Below are positions 9,585-18,307 of a stretch of 64,000 nt of DNA, one piece after another (position 1 is the stretch's first letter; every line of letters begins with the position of its first letter). Both the position numbers and the translations under genes were made by a program. Source of the stretch: Allobosea lathyri (GTDB lineage Bacteria > Pseudomonadota > Alphaproteobacteria > Rhizobiales > Beijerinckiaceae); the NCBI RefSeq assembly GCF_900108245.1, contig NZ_FNUY01000002.1, forward strand, positions 496,001-560,000. The letters run 5' to 3'. The notes below the pieces were generated by a model. It was not told the DNA's origin, searched no databases, and worked only from the letters and a program-made list of their open reading frames with translations.

Positions 9585-11006
9585 TCACCCAGCCCGCTTG
9601 TTCTTGTCGTAGGGATTCTCGCCGCCGCGCGTGTGCAGCCGGATCGGCGTGCCCGGCAGGTCGAAGGCCTCGCGCAGATTATTGACGAGATAGCGGGTGT
9701 AGGACACCGGCAGATGGTCGAGCTGGTTGCCGAACAGCGCGAAGGTCGGCGGGCGCGCCTTGGCCTGCGTCATGTAGCGGATCTTGATGCGACGGCCGGC
9801 CACGGCTGGCGGCGGATGGGCGGACAGCACCCCGTCCAGCCAGCGGTTGATCCGGGCGGTCGAGATGCGCCGGTTCCAGACGTCGTAGCTTGCGAATACG
9901 GCCTGCATCAGCCGGTCGATGCCCTCGCCGGCGAGCCCTGAGAGCGGAACGATCGGCACGCCCCGGACCTGCGCCAGCAGATGGGTGGCCTTCTCCTTCA
10001 GCTCGGCCAGAAGGCCGTTCTTGTCGGCAACGAGATCCCATTTGTTCAGGCCGATGACGACGGTACGGCCTTCGCGCTCGGTGAAATCCACCAGCGTCAG
10101 ATCCTGCTTCTCGAACGGGATGGTGGCATCCAGCAAGACGACGACGACCTCGGCGAAGCGGATCGCGCGCAGCGCGTCCTGCACCGACATCTTCTCGAGC
10201 TTCTCCTCGATGCGGGCGCGCTTGCGCATGCCGGCGGTGTCGAAGAGCTTCACTGGGCGGCCGCGCCACTCATAGTCGACGGAGATGGTGTCGCGCGTGA
10301 TGCCCGCTTCGGGACCGACGAGCAGGCGGTCCTCGCCGATCATGCGGTTGACCAGCGTCGACTTGCCGGCATTGGGACGGCCGATAATGGTGACGCGCAG
10401 CGGCTTGTTCGGGTCGCTATACTCTTCGTCTTCGTCGCTGACGGCGGCCGGCGCCTCGACCCAGCGCTTGTCGCCATAGCTCTCGTCGAAGGCCTCTTCC
10501 TCTTCCGGCTCCACATCCACGAAGGGCGCGAGCGCCTCCAGGAGGTCCGAGGTGCCCTCGCCATGCTCGGCGGAAAACGGCACCGGATCGCCTAGCCCAA
10601 GCGCGTAGGATTCGAAGATGCCGTCGAGGCCCTTCCTGCCTTCCGCCTTGTTGGCGAGCAGGATGACGGGCTTGCCGGATTTACGCACCAGATCGGCAAA
10701 GGGCTGGTCCATCGGCGTGATGCCCAGCCGCGCATCGATCATGAACAGGATGACATCGGCCTGCTCGATCGCGGTCTCGGTCTGCGCGCGCATGCGCCCG
10801 GCAAGCGATTCCTTGTCGGCCTCTTCGAGCCCGGCGGTATCGATGATGGTGAAGCGCAGATGGCCGAGCGCGGCCTCGCCCTCACGCCGATCGCGGGTGA
10901 CGCCCGGCCGGTCGTCGACCAGCGCGAGCTTCTTGCCGACGAGCCGGTTGAACAGCGTCGATTTCCCGACATTGGGCCGGCCGATGATGGCGACGGTGGC
11001 AGTCAT
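9585..11006 (-). CDS. der: GTPase Der (EngA)
   Basis: Der is an essential tandem-GTPase for 50S ribosome assembly. The first G domain has [21 protein letters not shown] and NKAEG; the second has [30 protein letters not shown] and NKWDL; a KH-like domain closes the protein. An acidic linker ([13 protein letters not shown]) joins the two G domains. Length is 473 residues, typical for alphaproteobacteria. The upstream gene on the same strand encodes a TPR membrane protein, 59 bp away. Confidence 0.97.
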   Translation of the reverse strand: MTATVAIIGRPNVGKSTLFNRLVGKKLALVDDRPGVTRDRREGEAALGHLRFTIIDTAGLEEADKESLAGRMRAQTETAIEQADVILFMIDARLGITPMDQPFADLVRKSGKPVILLANKAEGRKGLDGIFESYALGLGDPVPFSAEHGEGTSDLLEALAPFVDVEPEEEEAFDESYGDKRWVEAPAAVSDEDEEYSDPNKPLRVTIIGRPNAGKSTLVNRMIGEDRLLVGPEAGITRDTISVDYEWRGRPVKLFDTAGMRKRARIEEKLEKMSVQDALRAIRFAEVVVVLLDATIPFEKQDLTLVDFTEREGRTVVIGLNKWDLVADKNGLLAELKEKATHLLAQVRGVPIVPLSGLAGEGIDRLMQAVFASYDVWNRRISTARINRWLDGVLSAHPPPAVAGRRIKIRYMTQAKARPPTFALFGNQLDHLPVSYTRYLVNNLREAFDLPGTPIRLHTRGGENPYDKNKRAG

Positions 11007-11065
11007 TGCGTGTGATAGAATCCTGTTCGGCGGTCACGAGCGCGCCGATCTGGACGCGCTCCCAC

Positions 11066-11728
11066 TCAGTTCTTGGTCTCGACCGGCCCGCCGCGCACCA
11101 GCGCGAGGTAGAGGTCGGTCCGCTGGCGCAGCACCTGCGGCGATTGCGGATCGGTGATGATGGCATCGAACCAGCGCCCGGCATCCTCGAAGAGATTGGC
11201 CTTCAGCGCAGCGATCCCCAGAAATTCCCGGGCGGAATGGCGCCAGACGCCCTGCGCCGTCGCCAATGGCTCCAGCGGCGTCCTGATCTCGGCATAAGGC
11301 ACGAGGTCGACGCGCAGCATGCCGGCACGCAGCCGGGCAAGATCGCGATAGAGCTGCTCGAGCGAGCCGTCATTGGCGAGCGCGTCAAAAGCGGTGGCAC
11401 CAGCCGCCGCGTCGCGCTTGCCGACTTCGGCGGCCAGGCGGAAACGCGCGATCTGGCGATAACCCGCCGGCGCACTGGCCGCGAGCTCGCCCAAAATCGA
11501 CTCGGCCTCGGTACCATTGCCGTCGCGCGAGGATTTCAGCGCGGCCTCGAACCGTGCTCCGACGATCTGCGAGGCCTGCTGCTCGCGATGCAGCCAGAAC
11601 TGCCAGCCGGCAACCGCCAGCACCGCCAGAACGGCGAGCCCGGTGATGACCACGCCATATTTGCTCCAGAGCGCCGCCGCCTTGTCGCGGCGAACCTCTT
11701 CATCGATCTCACGAAAAATATCGGCCAT
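11066..11728 (-). CDS. Tetratricopeptide-repeat membrane protein (YfgM-like, TPR_21)
   Basis: A 220-residue protein with a cytosolic N-terminus (MADIFREIDEEVRRDKAA), a single membrane span at about residues 28-47 and a C-terminal helical-repeat domain likely in the periplasm. This architecture and its place upstream of der match the YfgM-like ancillary SecYEG family, for which E. coli YfgM (also next to der) is the reference. Role in export or quality control is inferred from that family. Confidence 0.8.
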   Translation of the reverse strand: MADIFREIDEEVRRDKAAALWSKYGVVITGLAVLAVLAVAGWQFWLHREQQASQIVGARFEAALKSSRDGNGTEAESILGELAASAPAGYRQIARFRLAAEVGKRDAAAGATAFDALANDGSLEQLYRDLARLRAGMLRVDLVPYAEIRTPLEPLATAQGVWRHSAREFLGIAALKANLFEDAGRWFDAIITDPQSPQVLRQRTDLYLALVRGGPVETKN

Positions 11729-11921
11729 GGCCCGTCAAATTCCTTGCTGTGTGCCGGGTAGCATTTTCATGACACGATTGCGAGCCGGATCGACCAAGAA
11801 CAGGTGCGTTGGCAAGAACCTCGGCGAAAAGCTGCCGAGGAAGCTGAAAACCACCGGCTGCCCGTTCCGATGGACGGCGAGACCGCCCGACCTGGAGCAT
11901 GGTGCAGTTTCGTGGAAACGC

Positions 11922-12057
11922 GGGTCATCCCGGCCGGAGCCCTCGGGTCCGACCTACGGTCGGCCCAAGGATAAACTCCGCGGAGACCCGGAATCCATAC
12001 CCGAATGTTGATCGCAAGCGCTCCGGCATGGATCCCGGGTCAAGCCCGGGATGACCC
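11922..12057. repeat. Palindromic intergenic repeat, family A, copy 1
   Basis: The element fills most of the gap between queA and the TPR gene. Its ends are an inverted repeat, GGGTCATCCCGG and CCGGGATGACCC, and internal segments (GGAATCCAT, GGCATGGATCCC) recur in other copies. No protein is encoded. It belongs to the same family as the copies at 19092, 25291, 31824, 47485, 51468 and 52286. Confidence 0.85.
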
Positions 12058-12082
12058 AGTGTTTCCCAGTGAAATCAGCCCC

Positions 12083-13177
12083 CTAGCCTCCCGGAGCGCC
12101 CCTGAACAATAGGCTTCCGTCGCCATAGGAATAGAAGCGATATTTCTCTGCGATCGCATGGGCATAGGCCCGTTTCATGATGTCCGCTCCGCAAAAGGCG
12201 GAGACCAGCATGAACAATGTCGAGCGCGGCAGGTGAAAGTTCGTCATCAGCACGTCGACCGCGCGGAAGCGATAGCCCGGCGTTATGAAGATCGCCGTGT
12301 CGCCGGAGAAGGGCGCGATGACGCCGTCTTCACCCGTCGCGCTTTCGAGCAGCCGCAGCGAGGTCGTGCCGACAGCTATGACCCGCCCGCCCTTCGCCTT
12401 GACGGCATTGAGGGCAGCGGCGGTCTCGGGCGAAACGCTGCCCCATTCGGCGTGCATGCGGTGGTCGCGCGTATCCTGCGCCTTGACCGGCAGGAAGGTG
12501 CCCGCGCCGACATGCAGCGTGACGAAATGGCGGGAGACGCCATGCGCCTCCAGCGCCGCGAAAAGCTCAGGCGTGAAATGCAGCCCTGCCGTCGGTGCAG
12601 CGACCGCGCCGTCCTCGCGGGCATGGACCGTCTGATAGTCGATCTCGTCGGCCTGGTCGGTCGGGCGCTTGCCGGCGATATATGGCGGCAGCGGCAGTTC
12701 GCCGAAACGGGCGATGGCCTCGTCCAGGAAGGCTCCCGAGAAAGCGAAGCGCAACTCGACTTCGCCGCCCTCGCTTCTGTCGACGACCTCGGCCTGCAAC
12801 CGCCCGAGCTCGCAGGCGATCCCCTCGCTATCGTCGCCGAAGGTGATGGTATCGCCCAGCGCCAGCTTCTTGGCGGGCCTCGCAAAGGCGCGCCAGAGAT
12901 CGGCTCCCTCGCGCTTATGCAGCATGATCTCGATGCGCGCCGATGTCTCGCCGCGATAGCGCCGGCCATAGAGTCGCGACGGGATCACTCTGGTGTCGTT
13001 GAGGACGAGCGCATCGCCCGGCCTCAACAACGAGACGAGGTCGCGGATACCGCGATCCTCGAAAGGCTCGACTGCGTCGGGCCTGACGACAAGCATCCGC
13101 GCCGCGTCGCGTGGGCTGACAGGCCTCAGCGCGATACGGTCTTCCGGAAGCTCGAAGTCGAAAAGCCCGACATCCAC
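12083..13177 (-). CDS. queA: tRNA preQ1(34) S-adenosylmethionine ribosyltransferase-isomerase
   Basis: QueA transfers and isomerises the ribosyl group of SAM onto preQ1 at tRNA wobble position 34, forming epoxyqueuosine. The protein starts [19 protein letters not shown] and has the family segments [42 protein letters not shown] and [10 protein letters not shown]. Length is 364 residues, normal. It follows ppiB with an 8-bp gap and shares its orientation, an arrangement common in Rhizobiales. Confidence 0.97.
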   Translation of the reverse strand: MDVGLFDFELPEDRIALRPVSPRDAARMLVVRPDAVEPFEDRGIRDLVSLLRPGDALVLNDTRVIPSRLYGRRYRGETSARIEIMLHKREGADLWRAFARPAKKLALGDTITFGDDSEGIACELGRLQAEVVDRSEGGEVELRFAFSGAFLDEAIARFGELPLPPYIAGKRPTDQADEIDYQTVHAREDGAVAAPTAGLHFTPELFAALEAHGVSRHFVTLHVGAGTFLPVKAQDTRDHRMHAEWGSVSPETAAALNAVKAKGGRVIAVGTTSLRLLESATGEDGVIAPFSGDTAIFITPGYRFRAVDVLMTNFHLPRSTLFMLVSAFCGADIMKRAYAHAIAEKYRFYSYGDGSLLFRGAPGG

Positions 13178-13185
13178 AGTCGTGA

Positions 13186-13656
13186 TCAGGCCACGTCGGC
13201 CAGAACCTTCATGGACACGATCGAATCGGGATCGCGCACAGGCTCGCCGCGCTTGATCTTGTCGACATTCTCCATGCCTTCAACGACTTCGCCCCAAGCG
13301 GTGTACTGCTTGTCGAGGAAGCGGGCGTCGTCGAACACGATGAAGAACTGGCTGTTGGCCGAGTTCGGGTTCTGCGAGCGGGCCATCGAGCAGATGCCGC
13401 GCACATGCGGCTCGGCATTGAACTCGGCCTTCAGGTCGGGAAGGTCCGAACCGCCGGTGCCGGTGCCGTGCGGGCAGCCGACCTGGGCCATGAAGCCGTC
13501 GATGACTCGGTGGAAAACAATGCCGTCATAAAAACCCTGGCGCGACAGCGTCTTCAGGCGCTCGACATGGCCCGGGGCCAGATCGGGACGCAGCTTGATG
13601 ACGACGCGGCCCTTCGTGGTTTCCATGACCAGGGTGTTCTCGGGATCGTGGGACAT
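13186..13656 (-). CDS. ppiB: Cytosolic peptidyl-prolyl cis-trans isomerase (cyclophilin)
   Basis: A 156-residue cyclophilin catalysing proline isomerisation. It has [11 protein letters not shown] with the catalytic Arg, the [16 protein letters not shown] strand and the late [12 protein letters not shown] element. No signal peptide: the start [16 protein letters not shown] suggests a cytosolic enzyme. The frame is open upstream but the ATG at 13656 overlaps the TGA of the upstream gene by one base, indicating coupled translation. It pairs with the exported cyclophilin at 14333-14875. Confidence 0.94.
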   Translation of the reverse strand: MSHDPENTLVMETTKGRVVIKLRPDLAPGHVERLKTLSRQGFYDGIVFHRVIDGFMAQVGCPHGTGTGGSDLPDLKAEFNAEPHVRGICSMARSQNPNSANSQFFIVFDDARFLDKQYTAWGEVVEGMENVDKIKRGEPVRDPDSIVSMKVLADVA

Positions 13657-14312
13657 CAGATCGGCCTTTCGTTTGACGGCGCGCGGCCGTGGAAGCGGAT
13701 GGTGAAGGGTCGCCCCGCGATACTCGCTCCGAAGCTCGACGACAACCTCAGCGGCGTGCATGAGCGAATGGCGGTTACGACCGATTGCGTGAAGCGTTCC
13801 CGAAGATCGGGATCGTTGCGCCGCGCCTCCCAGGTGACGCGCGGCTGTCCGAAGAGCGTGCCGTCCCGGCGCAGGCTGAACCGCACCGAGGCCATAGCGC
13901 CATCGTTCGGCCCATCGATGACCGGCGGATCCCAGCAGCGCCGCAGCGCCGGCGCGATGTCGGAGAGGCGGCTGACCTCATTGCCCTCAAAATTGCGGGT
14001 GGCCGGCGAAAGCGAGCCGGAGATGCTGGAATCACCACCGGGAGGCTGACGCGGCACGACCGGACGGACGCCGCCACTACCGAAACGGCCGCCGACTCCG
14101 GGCATATAGCGTTGCCCGGACTCCGGCGGGAGCACCGGGTTCTGCGAACCCGATGGCGGCGGCAGCACCGGGTTCTGGAAACCGGAGGCCGGAGGCAGGC
14201 CGAGATCGCGCGTGTCCTGAGCTTCAGCCTGGCCGAGACCGGCCAAGCCAAAAACCGCTACGCCAAGACCGCCCAAGCTGAAAGCGATCAGGAGAGATGC
14301 GGACATGCGCAT
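13656..14312 (-). CDS. Secreted protein with Pro-rich repeats, unknown function
   Basis: I do not recognise a named family with certainty. The 218-residue product begins with a signal peptide (MRMSASLLIAFSLGGLGVAVFG to about QAEA). It is followed by near-repeats of the type PPxSGxQNPVLPP (residues about 40-68) and a Gly/Pro-rich linker. The C-terminal half (about residues 110-200) contains LRRCWDPP, FSLRRDGTLFGQPRVTWE and AIRSCTPL, resembling TonB-C-terminal or TolA-like alpha/beta domains with paired cysteines. It sits between the two cyclophilin genes, so a periplasmic or envelope role is plausible but unproven. Confidence 0.7.
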   Translation of the reverse strand: MRMSASLLIAFSLGGLGVAVFGLAGLGQAEAQDTRDLGLPPASGFQNPVLPPPSGSQNPVLPPESGQRYMPGVGGRFGSGGVRPVVPRQPPGGDSSISGSLSPATRNFEGNEVSRLSDIAPALRRCWDPPVIDGPNDGAMASVRFSLRRDGTLFGQPRVTWEARRNDPDLRERFTQSVVTAIRSCTPLRLSSSFGASIAGRPFTIRFHGRAPSNERPI

Positions 14313-14332
14313 GACGGGCCCGCTCCCCCTGC

Positions 14333-14875
14333 TTACTTGGCGTCGGCCTGCAGGCGCATGCGGACGATCTTGTCGGGGCCGCTGACCTGGCCGCTACCTT
14401 GCGCGCCCTTCTTGATCTTGCGCACCGCATCCATGCCGGAGACGACCTCGCCGAAGAGCGTGTACTGGCCGGTCAGCGACCCGCAACCCTCAAAGCAGAT
14501 GAAGAACTGCGAATTGGCGGAGTCGGGCGACTGGGAGCGCGCCATGCCGACGGAGCCCACCTTGTAAGGGGTCGGCGTGAATTCGGCCGGCAGGTTCGGC
14601 ATGTCGGACTTGCCCGTGCCCGTCCCGGTCGGATCGCCCGTCTGCGCCATGAAGCCGTCGATGACGCGATGGAAGACGATGCCGTCGTAGAAGCCCTTCT
14701 TGGTCAGCGCCTTGATCTGCGCGACATGCTTGGGAGCAAGGTCAGGCCGCAGGCGGATCGTCACCGGGCCGTCCTTGGTCTCCAGTACCAGCGTATTATT
14801 GGGATCGGGCGCCTGCGCCTGGGCGAAACCGAGCGACGCCAGGACAGCGAGGGTAGCGAGCGAGCTGCGCAGCAT
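14333..14875 (-). CDS. ppiA: Periplasmic peptidyl-prolyl cis-trans isomerase (cyclophilin)
   Basis: A cyclophilin of 180 residues with an N-terminal signal peptide (MLRSSLATLAVLASLGFAQAQA), so it probably acts on proteins folding in the periplasm. Cyclophilin signatures [30 protein letters not shown] and LFGEVVSGMD are present. The start at 14875 was chosen because it opens the signal peptide and has GGAG about 7 bp upstream; the frame is open further upstream without typical sequence. It is the first gene of the run ppiA - secreted protein - ppiB - queA. Confidence 0.93.
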   Translation of the reverse strand: MLRSSLATLAVLASLGFAQAQAPDPNNTLVLETKDGPVTIRLRPDLAPKHVAQIKALTKKGFYDGIVFHRVIDGFMAQTGDPTGTGTGKSDMPNLPAEFTPTPYKVGSVGMARSQSPDSANSQFFICFEGCGSLTGQYTLFGEVVSGMDAVRKIKKGAQGSGQVSGPDKIVRMRLQADAK

Positions 14876-15046
14876 AGAAATCTCCGTGGCCACCGGCGAA
14901 CCCGGCGCATTGTACCGGGCGGGGTCGTAGCGGCGTACTTTGGCTGGAACAAGGCGCAGTTGTGATGCGAATCGCGCTTTGCTGCACTGCACAAGTGCAA
15001 ATGAGAATAATCTTGCAAAAAGATCAGGCCCGCCCTGCCTAAACTG

Positions 15047-15062
15047 GTGACAGAGCCGTCAC
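15047..15062. promoter_or_regulatory. Inverted repeat upstream of the sRNA candidate
   Basis: GTGAC and GTCAC flank six bases just before the sRNA candidate. It looks like a dimeric regulator site, but the spacing (GTGA-N8-TCAC) does not fit the CRP consensus. The regulator is unknown. Confidence 0.3.
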
Positions 15063-15084
15063 AATCCGCTAATCATTTTTCCGC

Positions 15085-15232
15085 TGGGCGCGCTTTTCTG
15101 GACAAAGCGCCGCGGACCAGGTCTCGGGAGGAACAAACGCCCGCCTAGTACACGAGTCGCACGCGAATAGACGCGCGCCGGTACTGCGGTAAAAATAGAC
15201 TCCCAAGGCAAGGCATCGGCCTTGCCTTTTTC
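15085..15232 (+). ncRNA. Candidate structured small RNA
   Basis: Within a 412-bp gap between two - strand genes lies a + strand unit with no ORF. It has a hairpin GCGCTTT/AAAGCGC near 15100, a longer stem formed by CCGC-(CT)-AGTAC near 15141 and GTACTGCGG near 15181, an A-rich single-stranded stretch and an intrinsic terminator. No + strand gene upstream needs that terminator, so an independent transcript is likely. The 5' end is uncertain. I cannot assign it to a named family. Confidence 0.5.
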
Positions 15233-15236
15233 TTTT
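15206..15236 (+). terminator. Rho-independent terminator of the sRNA candidate
   Basis: AAGGCAAGG and CCTTGCCTT form a 9-bp stem with a short loop, followed by a T-rich run on the + strand only. The opposite strand has no T-tract, so it serves + strand transcription. Confidence 0.75.
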
Positions 15237-15287
15237 GTGGCGACCGTGGCCGGCTAAAGATCGCGACAGATCAGAGACCGCGAGACG

Positions 15288-15518
15288 TTAGAGATCGAAC
15301 GTCGCCCAAGCGTACCAGACCAGTCCGAATACGAAGGCCGCGATGACCGAGGTTATCAGCGCCTTCTTGAGCAATCCCGGCAAAACTGGCGCGCCCGGCT
15401 CCGTGCCCTCGGTGACATTGCCGGTTTCCGCCTGACTGTGCACGCCGAACGGCAGGACGGCGAAGAGCACCGTCCACCAGATCACGAAGTAAAGCGCCAG
15501 CCCTCCAACAATCGTCAC
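15288..15518 (-). CDS. DUF1467 family small membrane protein
   Basis: A 76-residue protein with two membrane spans (about residues 3-24 and 53-74) and the family pattern ALYFVIWWTVLFAVLPFGV followed by a short Glu/Thr/Gly-rich loop. DUF1467 genes occur next to the methylmalonyl-CoA epimerase gene in Rhizobiales, as here. The start is GTG at 15518 with AAAGGA about 8 bp upstream; the frame is open further upstream, but those residues are atypical (Cys/Arg-rich). Function unknown. Confidence 0.85.
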   Translation of the reverse strand: MTIVGGLALYFVIWWTVLFAVLPFGVHSQAETGNVTEGTEPGAPVLPGLLKKALITSVIAAFVFGLVWYAWATFDL

Positions 15519-15612
15519 AGTGCTGTCCTTTCCGCGGCGGCAGAATTGCCGCCGGATCTTGTGTTGGCGGCGACATCTTGCGCAGCATCTTCGGCGCTCT
15601 TCCCAGGCGCCG

Positions 15613-16023
15613 TCATGGCTGCCCCACGCCGGCCAGGGCAATGCAGGAGAAGGCGACCCTCGCTTCCGTCGGAACACCGAAGCGCGCGGTATGTCTGGCA
15701 GGCAGGCCGCCGGGGAAATGCTTCACATATTCGGCGTTGCAGGCGGCATAATCTTCTGGGTTCGTGATCAGCATCGTGACCTGCACGACGCGCTCCAGCG
15801 CACTGCCCGCATCCGCGAGAATGCTTGAGACCTTCGCCAGAGCGTTGCGGACTTCATCGGCCGGCGTCTGCCCACGAAAAACGCCCTTGGCGGGATCGTG
15901 CGGGGCCGATTGCCCGGAGATGAAGACCAGCCCTGCCGCGACCGTCGCGGCGCTGAAAGGGCGCGGCGAGCCGGCCTCGGGTTCACCAATAAACGCGATC
16001 GCCGGCGCTTCCACCGGGATCAC
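15613..16023 (-). CDS. RidA family protein
   Basis: A 136-residue member of the RidA/YER057c/UK114 family; some members hydrolyse reactive enamine/imine intermediates made by PLP enzymes. Visible family features are LVFISGQSA, the ALAKVSSILADAGSALERVVQVTMLI helix-strand pattern and the late ARFGVPTEARVAFSCIAL stretch. Where canonical RidA has the imine-binding Arg in a P-x-R-(S/T) motif, LPARHTARF offers an Arg. It overlaps the mce stop by 4 bp (ATGA), so the two are co-translated. Its substrate is not predictable. Confidence 0.85.
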   Translation of the reverse strand: MIPVEAPAIAFIGEPEAGSPRPFSAATVAAGLVFISGQSAPHDPAKGVFRGQTPADEVRNALAKVSSILADAGSALERVVQVTMLITNPEDYAACNAEYVKHFPGGLPARHTARFGVPTEARVAFSCIALAGVGQP

Positions 16024-16424
16024 GCCTGTTCCAGTTCAACGAGCGTGCCGTTGAAATCCTTGGGGTGCAGGAACAGTACCGGCTTGCCATGCGCACCGAT
16101 GCGCGGCTCGCCGGAGCCAAGCACCCGGGCGCCCTGCGCCTTCAGCCGATCGCGGGCGGCCAGGATGTCCTCGACCTCGTAGCAGATGTGGTGCACGCCG
16201 CCATCGGGATTGCGTTCAAGGAATTTCGCAATCGGAGAGTCGGCGCCGAGCGGCTCCAGCAGTTCGATCTTGCTGTTGGGCAGTTCGACGAAGACGACGG
16301 TCACGCCATGGTCCGGCTGCGGCAATTGCTGCGACACATGCGCGCCGAGCGTGTCGCGATAAAGCGCCGTCGCAGCCGCTAGATCCTTCACCGCGATGGC
16401 GACGTGGTTGAGGCGTCCGATCAT
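16020..16424 (-). CDS. mce: Methylmalonyl-CoA epimerase
   Basis: A 134-residue vicinal-oxygen-chelate enzyme that interconverts (R)- and (S)-methylmalonyl-CoA in propionate and ethylmalonyl-CoA metabolism. Two beta-alpha-beta-beta-beta units are visible: LNHVAIAVKDLAAATALY supplies one metal His, while GVHHICYEVEDI and a late Glu in GTLVELEQA supply others. Length and sequence are typical for alphaproteobacteria. It lies downstream of the RNase J gene (98-bp gap) and upstream of RidA and DUF1467, the common mce-DUF1467 neighbourhood interrupted here by RidA. Confidence 0.92.
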   Translation of the reverse strand: MIGRLNHVAIAVKDLAAATALYRDTLGAHVSQQLPQPDHGVTVVFVELPNSKIELLEPLGADSPIAKFLERNPDGGVHHICYEVEDILAARDRLKAQGARVLGSGEPRIGAHGKPVLFLHPKDFNGTLVELEQA

Positions 16425-16522
16425 TCAGGGCTCCGGGGCGAAGGGGAATGGCTAACGGCGCTGCGAGGGCAGCAGCCGTTCTTACCACTCGCCCTTCGCT
16501 ATCCGCTACTCGCCCGCGACCG

Positions 16523-18193
16523 TTAAACCTCGATCACCAGCGCGTGCACCAGCGGCTTCTTGCCCCACTCCTCATTGACGGCGCTGCGCAGGCCGCGCTC
16601 GAGCGCATTGCGAAGCGCCTCCGGGTCGCGACGCCGTGCCTTGGGAATGCCGTCGATCAGTTCGGAAACGGCATCGGCGACATACTCGTCGAAATCCGTG
16701 CCGTCGCGCGTCCGGGGCGGCAGGCCGAGAACCGCGATTTCCGGATCGCCCGCGAGCCCGCCCTTGCTGTCGATCGCGACTGCGACCGAGATCATGCCGG
16801 CGAAGGAGAGCTTGCGACGCTCGGAGATCGTCTTCTCCAGCGCGTTCACCAGCAGCATGCCATCCTGATAGAGGCGGCCATGCGGGACTTCGTCGATCTT
16901 GCCGGCGCCATCGGCGGTGATCCCGATGACGTCGCCATTGCCGGCTCGCACGACGATCTTGACGCCAAGCCCGCGCGCGAAGGTCGCATGCTCGGACAGG
17001 TGCAGGTCCTCGCCATGGGCGGGGATGACGATCTTCGGCTTGAGCCAGCCATAGAGCCTGGCCATCTCCTCGCGACGCGGATGGCCGGAGACATGCACGA
17101 GATGGGTGCGGTCGGTGATGATCTCGATATTGTCGCGGGCCAGCGCGTTCAGGATGTTGCCGACCGACTTCTCATTGCCGGGGATGGTGCGGGACGAGAA
17201 GATGACCCGGTCGCCGGGCGACAGCGTGATCTCGGGATGGTCGTCAGACGCGATGCGGGAGAGCGCGGCGCGTGGCTCGCCTTGGCTGCCGGTCAGGAGC
17301 GCCACGACCTTGTCGCGCGGCAGGTAGCCATAGGTATCGGCGGAGCGGAAGGCCGGGATTCCGTCGAGATAGCCGCATTCGCGGGCGACGTCGATGACGC
17401 GGTCCATGGCGCGGCCGACGACGACGACCTCGCGCTGGTCGGCCATTGCAGCCTCTGCGACAGCGCGCAGGCGCGCGACGTTCGAGGCGAAGGTGGTAAC
17501 GGCGACGCGGCCCGGGGCGGAGTGGACCAGTTCCTTGATCTTGGCAGCGACGTCGGCCTCGCTCGGGCTGGTGCCGTCGCGCATGACATTGGTCGAATCG
17601 CAGATCAGAGCCAGTACGCCTTCATCGCCGAGTTCGCGCAGGCGCTTCTCATCGGTGGGGAGGCCAACCTGGGGCGTCGGGTCGATCTTCCAGTCGCCGG
17701 TATGGACGACGAGACCGACGGGCGTGCGGATCGCCAGCGCATTCGATTCCGGGATCGAGTGGGCGACGGGAACGAATTCGATATCGAAGGGGCCAAGGGT
17801 GATCCGGCCGCCCTGGGCCACGACATGCATCGGCACCTTCGGCGCGCCCGGCTCCGAGAGCCGGCGCGTCGCCAGCAGGCCTGCGGCGAATTTCGTGCAG
17901 TAGACCGGGGCGCGCAGCTGGGGCCACAACGCGGCGAGCGCGCCGATATGGTCCTCATGGGCATGGGTGATCACGATGCCAAGCAGATTGGCGCGCTCTT
18001 CGATGATGTAGCGCAGGTCGGGCAGGATGATGTCGACACCCGGCGCATCGGGACCGGCAAAGGACAGTCCGCAATCGACCAGAATCCATTTCCGCCGGCC
18101 TTCCGGGCCGAACCCGTAAAGCGCGGCGTTCATGCCGATCTCGCCGAGGCCGCCAAGAGGTACGAAGACGAGCTGGTCACTGGAACGGGTCAC
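16523..18193 (-). CDS. rnj: Ribonuclease J
   Basis: RNase J is a metallo-beta-lactamase/beta-CASP nuclease with 5'-3' exo- and endonuclease activity in RNA processing and decay. It shows VPLGGLGEIGMNAALYG, the metal motif THAHEDHIGAL, later metal-site HTGDWKID and ICDSTNV, the beta-CASP segment SSRTIPGNEK and VSGHPRREEMARL. The start chosen is GTG at 18193 (VTRSSDQLVFVPLGG, AGGA upstream), giving 556 residues like other alphaproteobacterial RNase J; an ATG at 18259 would add an unlikely 22-residue leader. Confidence 0.94.
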   Translation of the reverse strand: MTRSSDQLVFVPLGGLGEIGMNAALYGFGPEGRRKWILVDCGLSFAGPDAPGVDIILPDLRYIIEERANLLGIVITHAHEDHIGALAALWPQLRAPVYCTKFAAGLLATRRLSEPGAPKVPMHVVAQGGRITLGPFDIEFVPVAHSIPESNALAIRTPVGLVVHTGDWKIDPTPQVGLPTDEKRLRELGDEGVLALICDSTNVMRDGTSPSEADVAAKIKELVHSAPGRVAVTTFASNVARLRAVAEAAMADQREVVVVGRAMDRVIDVARECGYLDGIPAFRSADTYGYLPRDKVVALLTGSQGEPRAALSRIASDDHPEITLSPGDRVIFSSRTIPGNEKSVGNILNALARDNIEIITDRTHLVHVSGHPRREEMARLYGWLKPKIVIPAHGEDLHLSEHATFARGLGVKIVVRAGNGDVIGITADGAGKIDEVPHGRLYQDGMLLVNALEKTISERRKLSFAGMISVAVAIDSKGGLAGDPEIAVLGLPPRTRDGTDFDEYVADAVSELIDGIPKARRRDPEALRNALERGLRSAVNEEWGKKPLVHALVIEV

Positions 18194-18307
18194 AGGCAAT
18201 CCTGACTTGAGCAACAGGCGACGCAGGGGCGCCGCAAAACGTGACGAGAGCCGTAGCACGCTGGCAAGGCGGTCTCCAGACCACGCGGACGCGATCGAAC
18301 AGTCGCG

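Noticed and set aside
11922..12057. Insertion sequence remnant
   Set aside because: No transposase fragment or target duplication is visible; the element is one of several small palindromic repeats.
15047..15062. CRP/FNR binding site
   Set aside because: The half-sites GTGA and TCAC are eight bases apart; CRP and FNR families need six (or four between TTGAT/ATCAA). Kept only as an unassigned inverted repeat.
16448..18205. A 585-codon + strand frame
   Set aside because: Antisense to RNase J, which has all catalytic motifs; the frame carries no domain.
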